From: CAZQBY01 sp964540655
GTDB lineage: Archaea > Altiarchaeota > Altiarchaeia > JAFGQM01
Assembly (NCBI GenBank): GCA_964540655.1
Contig: CAZINR010000012.1
Coordinates: forward strand, 1-26,766
Reading direction: 5' to 3'
DNA length: 26,766 nucleotides
The translations under genes and the position numbers were made by a program. The number at the start of each line of letters is the position of its first letter. The first letter of the stretch is position 1. This document shows positions 14,810 to 21,858 of this stretch, piece by piece. A model generated the notes under the pieces. The model was given only the letters and a program-made list of their open reading frames with translations. It was not told where the DNA came from and made no database searches.

Positions 14810-17101
14810 ATGCTCAAGCGTGCCTGTCCCCTGCTGCTTTCACTGCTGCTTTTAAGCCTGCTGTCTCCGGCACATGGCGACTGGCCCATGTTCAGAGGAA
14901 ACCCTGCCAGGACCGGATACACCGAGCTGGCCGGGGATTTGGGACCCGATTTTACAATAGCATGGACTTACACAGCTCCGAACGGGATATTCGCCTCACC
15001 GGCCGTGGGCGACATAGACGGTGACGGGCAGAACGAAATAGTAGTCGGACTCGAGAAGGAGCGTGGAACGCTCCAGGAAAGCCTTCTCATATTAAGCAGT
15101 GAAGGGGGATTGGAGGGCACTTTCACAACCAGTGGCGGCATACATTCCTCCCCGACACTATGGGATCTCGACGGTGATGGAGACTTGGACATAGTCTTCG
15201 GCACCAACGATGCCAAGGTCTATGCGCTCGACGGGGCGACAGGAGAAGAGCTCTGGGTTCGAGATGCTGTCGTGGGGGCGTTCAGGTCTTCGCCTCTGGT
15301 GTGGGACCTGGACGGCGACAACAATATGGAGGTATATATTGGTTCCTCCAACGGCAGCCTTTATTGCATAGACGGCGAAAGCGGAATAGTGGAGTGGAGA
15401 TTCCAGGCCGACGGCGAGATTTCATCCTCGCCTTCCCTCGGCAACCTGGACAGTGATGAGGGATTGGAGATATTCTTCGCTTCTCACAATGGGAGCGCTT
15501 ACGCGCTCGAGGGAGGCGGGAGTCTGGTTTGGGAGGTTGACCTGGAATCGCCCGTAATCTATTCCAGCGGCGCCGTCATCCCCACGACAAACGGGCAGGC
15601 GGTGGTCGTCGGGACATACGACGGAGAGCTCACGATAATAAAGGACGGCGAGGTAATCAACTCATTCGACGCGAACGCGAGCATCAGCGGCTCTCCCGGG
15701 GTCTTGGTGACGGACGGCGAGACTAGGATAATCTTCGGGACCGCCCTCGAAGAAGACCTTCATGGAGTCTATCTCAAGTATTCACAGAACAAGCTATATG
15801 GCGTAGACAGTACCGGCAAGCTGCTCTGGTCCAGGGCCACGGGAGGGTGGACGGCCTTCGCATCCCCCGCACTTGCGGATATAGACAGGGACGGTAAGGT
15901 GGAGGCCCTGATGGGTGCGAGAGAGGGGACCCTGTATGCCGTCGATACTGAGGCCGGCGGCTTCGACTGGACCTACAGTGGTGGGACCGGATTGTTCGCA
16001 TCACCCGTGCTGGCTGATGTGGATGGTGACGAGGACCTTGAGATACTCGTAGCTTACCGGTTCAGTAACCAAATCAAGTTAATAGACTCGCCGGACAAGC
16101 CGGATTTAGTCGTGGACGGATTGGAGGTCTCCACCAATTTTCCCGACGCCGGCGGCATAGTTAACATAACCGCATCGGTCAGGAACAGAGGTGAACTGGA
16201 TTCAGAGAACTCCACACTCACATTCTACAGAAGGTCGCCTCTTCTCGACCACCCGATAGGCGAAGCCCCCATAGGCGCCCTAGGGCCAGGGGATTCGATT
16301 GAACTTCATTTCCCCTGGGAGTTCAGAGCGCCTGAAGGTGAGGTGGGGGTGTACGTCGAGGCTGACTCTGAGGGCGTCGTCAACGAATCAAACGAACTAA
16401 ACAACGGACGTTATCGCCAGTTCAAAAACGACCTGTACGTCTCGGATTATGAGTCCCCAGGGGTTTCCGACAGAGTTGTAAAGACGTCTGCGACCGTAAA
16501 GATAACAAACAAGGGGCGTTTGGACGTATCGGATATTAATGTGACCTTTTTGCTGGGCAGCGACATGTCCTCCGCTAGAAGAATTGGCGGGGAATCCCTC
16601 CAGATGAAGGGTGGCGAAACCAAGGAGGTGGAGATATCGTTCAGTTACGATTCTTCGACTGACCAGCCCGTCGTATGGGCCATTTTGGATTCTGAAAACG
16701 CTCTTGATGAAAACGATGAAACGAACAACATCCAGAGGTTCGAGTTGGGGGAAACCACTGGACCTGTGATTGAGCCGGTCAAGGCTCCGGTAAGGCCCGC
16801 TCAGGACAAAGGCCCAAACCCCATAATCATAGTGGCCCTGCTAGTGGTAATAGTGATAATAGTGTGGAAGAAGGCCCTCAAGAAGGTAGTCAAGAAGCAC
16901 AATAAAAAAGAGGGAGAGGAAAAGGGGGGAGAGGTGAAAGAATCCAAGAAGGAAGCAACTTCCGAAGAGCCTCAACAGGCCGAGGAGTCCCGAGCGACAG
17001 AAGAATCCAGAAATTCCGGAGAGTCCACGGAAGAATCAAAGGGGACGTCCTGGAGCGACTATGAGGTTGAAGGGGAAAAGAAGCAAGACAAATCAGGCTA
17101 G
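14810..17101 (+). CDS. Membrane-anchored extracellular beta-propeller (PQQ/FG-GAP) and CARDB protein
   Basis: A 763-residue surface protein. The signal peptide is Leu-rich (1-23, ending AHG). It begins DWPMFRGNPARTGYT, the usual opening of PQQ-like propeller proteins. Six or more blades carry Asp-rich calcium-type loops: DIDGDGQNEI, DLDGDGDLDI, DLDGDNNMEV, NLDSDEGLEI, DIDRDGKVEA and DVDGDEDLEI. These run to about residue 425. Two CARDB domains follow (about 430-540 and 545-650), each ending in an N(E)xNN motif. A single transmembrane helix (about 672-690) precedes a Lys-rich stretch and a roughly 65-residue tail dominated by Glu, Lys and Ser. It is likely an adhesin, sensor or scaffold rather than an enzyme. 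It follows the ABC operon by 28 bp and overlaps pyrG tail to tail by 9 bp. Confidence 0.88.
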   Translation: MLKRACPLLLSLLLLSLLSPAHGDWPMFRGNPARTGYTELAGDLGPDFTIAWTYTAPNGIFASPAVGDIDGDGQNEIVVGLEKERGTLQESLLILSSEGGLEGTFTTSGGIHSSPTLWDLDGDGDLDIVFGTNDAKVYALDGATGEELWVRDAVVGAFRSSPLVWDLDGDNNMEVYIGSSNGSLYCIDGESGIVEWRFQADGEISSSPSLGNLDSDEGLEIFFASHNGSAYALEGGGSLVWEVDLESPVIYSSGAVIPTTNGQAVVVGTYDGELTIIKDGEVINSFDANASISGSPGVLVTDGETRIIFGTALEEDLHGVYLKYSQNKLYGVDSTGKLLWSRATGGWTAFASPALADIDRDGKVEALMGAREGTLYAVDTEAGGFDWTYSGGTGLFASPVLADVDGDEDLEILVAYRFSNQIKLIDSPDKPDLVVDGLEVSTNFPDAGGIVNITASVRNRGELDSENSTLTFYRRSPLLDHPIGEAPIGALGPGDSIELHFPWEFRAPEGEVGVYVEADSEGVVNESNELNNGRYRQFKNDLYVSDYESPGVSDRVVKTSATVKITNKGRLDVSDINVTFLLGSDMSSARRIGGESLQMKGGETKEVEISFSYDSSTDQPVVWAILDSENALDENDETNNIQRFELGETTGPVIEPVKAPVRPAQDKGPNPIIIVALLVVIVIIVWKKALKKVVKKHNKKEGEEKGGEVKESKKEATSEEPQQAEESRATEESRNSGESTEESKGTSWSDYEVEGEKKQDKSG

Positions 17102-18679
17102 AGCCGATTTGACCAGATGGTTGAAGAGGGGCCCGGGCTTCTCGATTCTCGAAGTGAACTCGGGGTGGAACTGGCAGGCTATGAAGTAAGGATGATCGGG
17201 GAGCTCCAGAATCTCGACCAGGTCGCGCTTCTTGTTTATGCCCGAGAAGACCATGCCGCACTTTTCCAGTTTTTTACGATATTGGTTGTTGACTTCCCAC
17301 CTGTGTCGATGTCGCTCGGAGACTTTGCTCTTTCCGTAAACCTTGCTAGCAAGCGTCCCTGGTTTTATATCGCATTCATAGGCGCCTAGCCTCATTGTGC
17401 CGCCCAGGTCATCGGTCTCTTTCTGCTCTGGCAGCAGGTCTATGACTGGGTCTTCGGTTTTCGGGTCGGCCTCGGTAGTGTTTGCGCCCTTCATGCCGCA
17501 TACGTTGCGCGCGAACTCCACAGCCGCCATATGGAGGCCGTAGCATATACCGAGGAACGGGATTTCATTCTCGCGGACATATGTTATCGCTTTTATCTTG
17601 CCGGCGGTCCCCCTGACTCCGAAGCCGCCCGGGACTATGACGCCATCCACGTCTTTGAGGAACTTGCCGGCGCCCTCCTTCTCTAAATCCTCCGCCTCGA
17701 CCCATGTGATGTTGAGCTTGCACTTGTGCTTGATGGCAGCGTGATGTAGGGCCTCCTTGATGCTGAGATACGCGTCCTCCAGATGAGTGTACTTGCCGAC
17801 CATGCCGATTGTGACGTTCTTTTCCGGTTTTTTGTCCGTGTCGACCAGTTTCTTCCATTCCCTCATGTCCTTCTTCTTAGGCTTCATGCAGAACCTGCTG
17901 AATATTATGTCGCTCAGGTTCTGGTCCTCGAAGACCAGGGGGACTTCATAGAGGGATCTGACATCGGGATTGCTTATGACGCACTCCCCGGGGACGGAAC
18001 AGAAAAGGGCTATCTTCTTCTTTATGGCCTTGGTCAGGGGCTTGTCAGCCCTGCAGATGACGATGTTCGGCTGGATTCCCAGGCTCTGGAGCTCCTTAAC
18101 GCTCCTCTGTGTGGGCTTGGTCTTGTGCTCGCCGCTTATTATGCGGGGGACGAAGGATACGTGTATGAACATCACCTTGTCCGGGCTCTCCGCGTAGAGC
18201 TGGCGCAGGGCTTCGACGAAGACCATGTTCTCCAAGTCTCCGATGGTGCCGCCCACCTCGATTAACACGAAATCGGATTTGGTGTCCCGGGCCACATTCT
18301 TTATTCGACGCTTTATCTCGTCGGTTACGTGGGGGATTACCTGAACTGTCTTGCCCAGATAGTCGCCGTGGCGCTCCTTCCTTATGACAGTGCCATAGAC
18401 CGAACCGGTGGTCATGTTGTTGTCCTTGCCGAGGCTGAGGTTCATGAAGCGCTCGTAGTGGCCGATGTCCAGGTCTATCTCACCGCCATCGTCCGTGACG
18501 TAGACCTCCCCGTGCTCGTAGGGGTTCATGGTCCCCGCATCGGTGTTGAGATAGCCGTCTATCTTTATCGGAATCGCTGAGAAGCCCTTGGATTGGAGTA
18601 TGCGGCCTATAGAAGCAGTCGTCACGCCCTTGCCCAAGCCCGACAAAACACCGCCCGTAACTACAATGAATCTCGGCAT
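17093..18679 (-). CDS. pyrG: CTP synthase
   Basis: Converts UTP to CTP with ATP and glutamine. The 528-residue protein has the N-terminal synthase domain (FIVVTGGVLSGLGKGVTTAS; DAGTMNPYEHGEVYVTDDGG; EVGGTIGDLE; SGEHKTKPTQRSVKELQSLG) and a C-terminal class-I glutamine amidotransferase with nucleophile Cys in LGICYGLH and the His/Glu of CQFHPEFTSR. Two positions look unusual. The normally conserved KIDPY segment reads KIDGYLNTD, and the nucleophile elbow has YGLH instead of the common LGMQ. A TTTTTTATTTT element about 25 bp before the ATG suggests a leaderless transcript. The 3' end overlaps the propeller gene by 9 bp. The small HTH-like ORF lies directly upstream on the same strand. Confidence 0.96.
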   Translation of the reverse strand: MPRFIVVTGGVLSGLGKGVTTASIGRILQSKGFSAIPIKIDGYLNTDAGTMNPYEHGEVYVTDDGGEIDLDIGHYERFMNLSLGKDNNMTTGSVYGTVIRKERHGDYLGKTVQVIPHVTDEIKRRIKNVARDTKSDFVLIEVGGTIGDLENMVFVEALRQLYAESPDKVMFIHVSFVPRIISGEHKTKPTQRSVKELQSLGIQPNIVICRADKPLTKAIKKKIALFCSVPGECVISNPDVRSLYEVPLVFEDQNLSDIIFSRFCMKPKKKDMREWKKLVDTDKKPEKNVTIGMVGKYTHLEDAYLSIKEALHHAAIKHKCKLNITWVEAEDLEKEGAGKFLKDVDGVIVPGGFGVRGTAGKIKAITYVRENEIPFLGICYGLHMAAVEFARNVCGMKGANTTEADPKTEDPVIDLLPEQKETDDLGGTMRLGAYECDIKPGTLASKVYGKSKVSERHRHRWEVNNQYRKKLEKCGMVFSGINKKRDLVEILELPDHPYFIACQFHPEFTSRIEKPGPLFNHLVKSALA

Positions 18680-18710
18680 ACTAGATTTGTAAGTCGGAAA
18701 ATAAAAAAGG

Positions 18711-18962
18711 TTAGACTGAAGGGTCGTGGCGGCGGGTCACCTCTACGCGTTCTTGGGTTGCAGCTTTCATGTTTTGTCTATGGACCCTTTGGACTTGGTC
18801 TTCTCTGTAAAACCACCCCGCCCCTTCTTTCCTAGCCCATGTCGGATGCTCGCCTTTGCGTCTTTTGTGGTCCCTCCTCATTTTTGAGATTTGTTGGTAG
18901 AGGTGTCTTGAGCGGAATTCTTCCATTATCTGGGTTCTGTTCAACCATCTGTGAGGGGGCAT
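18711..18962 (-). CDS. Small basic protein, possible helix-turn-helix DNA-binding protein
   Basis: An 83-residue ORF, strongly basic. The order WLNRTQIMEEF, RHLYQQI, a basic loop, then GWFYREDQVQRVHRQ resembles the helix-turn-helix plus wing of MerR/excisionase-like small DNA-binding proteins. I cannot assign a family. It occupies most of the 344-bp interval between pyrG and pyrD, is oriented with pyrG, and ends 31 bp before it. A minus-strand GAATAAAATC about 30 bp before its ATG could be its promoter, shared divergently with pyrD. The composition (Trp, Tyr and charged residues rather than shadow-type Ser/Arg/Pro bias) supports coding. It could be a local regulator of pyrimidine genes, but that is speculation. 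Confidence 0.5.
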   Translation of the reverse strand: MPPHRWLNRTQIMEEFRSRHLYQQISKMRRDHKRRKGEHPTWARKEGAGWFYREDQVQRVHRQNMKAATQERVEVTRRHDPSV

Positions 18963-18989
18963 GGAATCATTACGGTTAAAGAGAGAAAA

Positions 18990-19002
18990 GTGATTTTATT
19001 CT
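18990..19002. promoter_or_regulatory. Shared AT-rich promoter core between pyrD and the HTH-like ORF
   Basis: The GTGATTTTATTCT block lies about 26 bp before the pyrD ATG (19025) on the plus strand and about 30 bp before the HTH-like ORF start on the minus strand. It could serve as a TATA-like element in both directions. If used for pyrD, transcription would start at or next to the ATG, giving a leaderless mRNA. Evidence is spacing and composition only. Confidence 0.35.
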
Positions 19003-19024
19003 GAAAACCCTCAAAATAAGCAGA

Positions 19025-19936
19025 ATGCTCTCAACCGAACTCTGTGGGGTCGAGCTGGACAACCCGACCGTCCTCGCTTCCGGGATATTGGGCGTCACGG
19101 GCGCCAGCCTGGCTCGCGTCGCGAAGGCCGGTGCGGGAGCCGTGACCAAGAAGTCCATAGGGCCGGAGGCGCGCGAGGGCCACGACAACCCCATTATGGT
19201 AGAGGTTGAGGGCGGCTATCTGAACGCCGTGGGTCTCCCGACGGCCGGGGTGGATGAGGCCCTCCAGGAGCTGCGCGCATATAGTGAGGCTTCTGGTAAA
19301 CCCATAATCGCATCTTTCTACGGCAGGACTGTCGCGGAGTACGCGGAGGTGGCCGGAAAGCTGGATGGCAAGGCAGACCTGCTTGAGGCGAACATCTCCT
19401 GCCCCAACGTCGAGCACGAGTTCGGCCACCCGTTCGCGAGCAGCTGCGATGATGCGGCGAGCGTGGTCAAGGCAATCAAAAAAGCGGTAAAGACGGCTCC
19501 CCTGCTGGTCAAGCTCAGCCCCAACGTGGCCGGGATAGGGGACATAGCGCGCGCGGTGGAGAAGGCGGGCGCCGATGGGATAACAGCCATAAACACGGTC
19601 GGTCCGGGGATGGTCATAGACCTGAAGACTCGAAGTCCCGTTCTCACCAACAAGTCGGGCGGAATGAGCGGGCCGGCGGTCAAGCCGATAATGGTGCGGT
19701 GCGTCTATGACATCTGCGAGGCCGTCGAAATCCCCATATTGGGCGTGGGCGGCGTGCTCACGGGCGAGGATGCTGCCGAGGCTATCATGGCCGGTGCGCG
19801 CGCAGTGGGCATCGGCACGGGCGTCAAGTACCGAGGCATCGAGATATTCAAGCTTGTGCAGAAGGAGCTGCAAGAGTTCATGAAGAAAGAGGGCTTCAAG
19901 AATCTGGATGAGATGGTGGGGGTAGCGCATGGATAA
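19025..19936 (+). CDS. pyrD: Dihydroorotate dehydrogenase, catalytic subunit (class 1B)
   Basis: Oxidises dihydroorotate to orotate in de novo pyrimidine synthesis, using FMN. The 303-residue TIM-barrel protein contains the active-site motif EANISCPNVEHE with catalytic Cys126 (Cys is typical of class 1B; class 2 enzymes use Ser). Also present are the FMN-binding LVKLSPN, AINTVGPGM and GGMSGPAVKPI motifs, and the phosphate-binding GVGGVLTGEDA with GARAVGIGT. The start is set by the conserved LSTELCGVELDNP opening and a promoter-like element about 26 bp upstream. It overlaps pyrK by 8 bp, matching the usual PyrD-PyrK heterotetramer gene pair. Confidence 0.96.
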   Translation: MLSTELCGVELDNPTVLASGILGVTGASLARVAKAGAGAVTKKSIGPEAREGHDNPIMVEVEGGYLNAVGLPTAGVDEALQELRAYSEASGKPIIASFYGRTVAEYAEVAGKLDGKADLLEANISCPNVEHEFGHPFASSCDDAASVVKAIKKAVKTAPLLVKLSPNVAGIGDIARAVEKAGADGITAINTVGPGMVIDLKTRSPVLTNKSGGMSGPAVKPIMVRCVYDICEAVEIPILGVGGVLTGEDAAEAIMAGARAVGIGTGVKYRGIEIFKLVQKELQEFMKKEGFKNLDEMVGVAHG

Positions 19937-20705
19937 GCCGGAAGTGGTCGAAGTGCTGGAGAACAGGAAGAGGAGGGGGGATATCAAGACTCTGATTCTG
20001 GACAAACCCATAGATGCGCGCGCAGGCCAGTTCGTGATGCTTTGGGTCCCGGGCGCGGGCGAGAAGCCCTTCACCCTCAGCAAGATAGGTAAAACCAGCG
20101 AGATAACCTACGACGTCAAGGGCAAGTTCACCAAAACCATGTTCGCCCTCAAGAAGGGTGACGAGGTCGGTGTAAGGGGGCCCTACGGAAATGGCTGGGA
20201 CCTGGGCAAGGCCCGAAACATATGCGTGGTCGCCGGGGGGATAGGCCTTGCCCCAGTCATGCCGCTGGTTGAGGGTAAGAAAGCAAAATTCACGGTCATA
20301 TACGGTGCGCGCAGTATGGACTTCCTGGTCTTCAAAAAGGAGTTGGAGGAAAGCGGCGCAAAGATCGTCTTCACGACGGACGACGGCTCCTTCGGCAAGC
20401 ACTGCTATGCCTGCGACGCGCTCGAGGGAGTCTTGGAAGGCGGCAGATACGGCATGGTCCTGACATGCGGTCCCGAGCTGATGATGAAGCGTGTCGTAGA
20501 CATCTGCCTCGAGAAAAAGATTCCATGCCAAGCCAGTTTGGAAAGATACATGAAGTGCGGCATAGGGGTCTGCGGCTCCTGCGCGATAGACCCATCCGGG
20601 CTGCTGGTATGCAAGGACGGGCCCATATTCACCGCCAAGCAGCTGGCCGGGAGCGAATTCGGCGCCTACAATAGGATGAAGTCCGGCTCGAAGAGGTTTT
20701 TCTAG
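19929..20705 (+). CDS. pyrK: Dihydroorotate dehydrogenase electron-transfer subunit
   Basis: A 258-residue FAD and [2Fe-2S] subunit that passes electrons from PyrD to NAD+. The N-terminal FAD-binding beta-barrel holds AGQFVMLWVPG and EKPFTLSKI. The NAD-binding lobe holds VAGGIGLAPVMPL and LTCGPELMMK. The C-terminal cluster is Cys-x4-Cys-x2-Cys (KCGIGVCGSC) followed by LVCKDGPIF, the full PyrK cysteine set. It overlaps the upstream pyrD by 8 bp, as expected for translational coupling. The next gene starts 19 bp after the stop, so the DUF211/TIGR00267 pair may be on the same transcript. Confidence 0.95.
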   Translation: MDKPEVVEVLENRKRRGDIKTLILDKPIDARAGQFVMLWVPGAGEKPFTLSKIGKTSEITYDVKGKFTKTMFALKKGDEVGVRGPYGNGWDLGKARNICVVAGGIGLAPVMPLVEGKKAKFTVIYGARSMDFLVFKKELEESGAKIVFTTDDGSFGKHCYACDALEGVLEGGRYGMVLTCGPELMMKRVVDICLEKKIPCQASLERYMKCGIGVCGSCAIDPSGLLVCKDGPIFTAKQLAGSEFGAYNRMKSGSKRFF

Positions 20706-20724
20706 CTCTAGCCCCTAATTCAGC

Positions 20725-21012
20725 ATGGCAAAAATCAGAAGGCTGGTGCTGGATGTCGTAATACCGAACGTAGTCGATGTCGTCAAACTGACCGAGGAGC
20801 TGGCTGATTTGACCACCGTGAAAGGAGCCAACTCTATGGTCAGCGAAATCGACAAGAACGTCATAAGCCTGAAACTGGTTCTCGAGGGCAAGGATTTGAA
20901 GCTCAAGAACATAGAGAAACTCATACAGTCTCACGGCGGCTCCGTCCACAGTGTAGACAATGTAGTGGCCGGAACAGAGATAATAGAGGTCGTCGAGACT
21001 CCCCAGGATTGA
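20725..21012 (+). CDS. DUF211 family protein
   Basis: A 95-residue protein matching the archaeal DUF211 (COG1888) pattern. It opens MAKIRRLVLDVVIPN, the family's IRRLVLDVLKP-like start, has a central VKGANSMVSEIDKNV, and ends GGSVHSVDNVVAGTEI. The family has a ferredoxin-like alpha/beta fold and no established function. The start ATG is fixed by the conserved N-terminus. It is one base away from the downstream TIGR00267-type membrane gene. Confidence 0.85.
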   Translation: MAKIRRLVLDVVIPNVVDVVKLTEELADLTTVKGANSMVSEIDKNVISLKLVLEGKDLKLKNIEKLIQSHGGSVHSVDNVVAGTEIIEVVETPQD

Positions 21013-21013
21013 G

Positions 21014-21541
21014 ATGTTTGCCATCAGATACATAACCCGCGGCCTTATAGACGGTTCTCTCTCCACTCTCGGAATAGTCTTGGGCGCCGCAATCAGCGGC
21101 GACCCGAAGGTCATAGTGGCTGCCGGTTTAGGGGGTGGTATCGCCAATGCGATTTCAAATCTTCTGGGCGCGCTCACCGCAGAAAAGGCAGGGGTAATGC
21201 TCAACCTGGCCAAATATGAAAGGGATATGATAGGCTCCAAAGTACGGCTCAAAGACACCAAGATATACGACAAGGAGAAAAAGAGGATATGGATTAGTGG
21301 CATATCCGATGCTGGGGCGACCTTCTTCGGGGCGGTTCTGCCAGTCATTCCCTTCGGCCTTATGGGGGTGGGCGACGCGGTGATAGCAGCCATAATATTA
21401 ACCATAGCCCTGCTCTTCGGTCTGGGCGTCTATCTGGGCAAATTGTCCAAAGAGAACATAATATGGGGTGGGGTCAAGATGGCAATCTTCGGGTTGGTGA
21501 CCGCCGGGCTGGCAATGTCGCTTGAGTTCTTCTTTAAGTGA
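21014..21541 (+). CDS. VIT1/CCC1-like membrane protein (TIGR00267-type)
   Basis: A 175-residue integral membrane protein with four to five helices. The opening RYITRGLIDGSLSTLGIVLGAAISGDPKV and the GGGIANAISNLLGALTAEKAG segment match the archaeal branch of the VIT1/CCC1 fold, whose eukaryotic members move iron or manganese. A charged loop (about residues 67-95, rich in Lys/Asp) separates the first two helices from the rest. No dedicated metal-binding insert like that of plant VIT1 is visible, so metal transport is only a family-level suggestion. The start is one base after the DUF211 stop. It is the last gene before the hairpin-rich interval and tRNA-Ala. Confidence 0.78.
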   Translation: MFAIRYITRGLIDGSLSTLGIVLGAAISGDPKVIVAAGLGGGIANAISNLLGALTAEKAGVMLNLAKYERDMIGSKVRLKDTKIYDKEKKRIWISGISDAGATFFGAVLPVIPFGLMGVGDAVIAAIILTIALLFGLGVYLGKLSKENIIWGGVKMAIFGLVTAGLAMSLEFFFK

Positions 21542-21553
21542 GGCCGGGACGCG

Positions 21554-21622
21554 AGGTTCACAGAGTGAACCTGCGCACATATTCACCGCGGCGAATATCG
21601 TGTGTCGAGGTGGACACCACCT
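21554..21622. repeat. Cluster of three hairpins downstream of tRNA-Ala
   Basis: Three successive inverted repeats fill the space between the membrane gene and tRNA-Ala. AGGTTCAC-AGA-GTGAACCT is a perfect 8-bp stem (21554-21572). ATATTCACCGCGGCGAATAT is a 20-bp palindrome with one mismatched pair (21579-21598), extended by CAC/GTG with one bulge. AGGTGG-ACA-CCACCT is a perfect 6-bp stem (21608-21622). CGAGGT at 21606-21611 can alternatively pair with ACCTCG at 21634-21639. The structure exists on either strand. It could be a processed 3' region of the upstream operon, a trailer of the minus-strand tRNA, or a small RNA. Confidence 0.7.
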
Positions 21623-21680
21623 TCCCTCATATGACCTCGGCATAAGGCCGGTACACGAGACCAAACCGATGCGAACGGAG

Positions 21681-21754
21681 TGGACCGGCCGGGATTCGAA
21701 CCCGGGGCCTCTTCCATGCCAAGGAAGCGATCTACCAGGCTGATCTACCGGCCC
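21681..21754 (-). tRNA. tRNA-Ala (GGC)
   Basis: A complete 74-nt cloverleaf on the minus strand, without intron. Acceptor GGGCCGG pairs with CCGGTCC and includes the G3:U70 wobble pair that identifies alanine tRNA. D-stem GATC/GATC. Anticodon stem CTTCC/GGAAG around loop TTGGCAT gives anticodon GGC. T-arm CCGGG-TTCGAAT-CCCGG. Discriminator A; CCA is not encoded. Confidence 0.97.
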
Positions 21755-21765
21755 ACATTGTTCCA

Positions 21766-21820
21766 GAGGTGATTGATCACCTCAAAAAAGCGGCTATTAT
21801 TAGGTGTTTTTAGCTAAAAA
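21766..21820. promoter_or_regulatory. Two palindromes between tRNA-Ala and the flippase-like gene
   Basis: GAGGTGAT-TG-ATCACCTC (21766-21783) is an 8-bp-arm inverted repeat starting 12 bp upstream of the tRNA-Ala 5' end. TTTTTAGCTAAAAA (21807-21820) is a perfect palindrome. A further T-rich GGTTTTTTAGCC follows and could be the TATA-like element for the gene at 21859. They sit between two divergently transcribed genes. An operator is possible; no regulator is identified. Confidence 0.4.
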
Positions 21821-21858
21821 GGTTTTTTAGCCTCTAACTCTCAATAACCTGCCTGAAA

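Noticed and set aside
20725..21012. Elongation factor 1-beta, suggested by size and neighbourhood
   Set aside because: The IRRLVLDV opening and GGSVHSVDNVVAG ending match DUF211, not the EF-1-beta exchange domain.
21554..21622. Rho-independent bacterial-type terminator
   Set aside because: The hairpins are not followed by a T-tract on either strand, and archaea do not rely on this mechanism.
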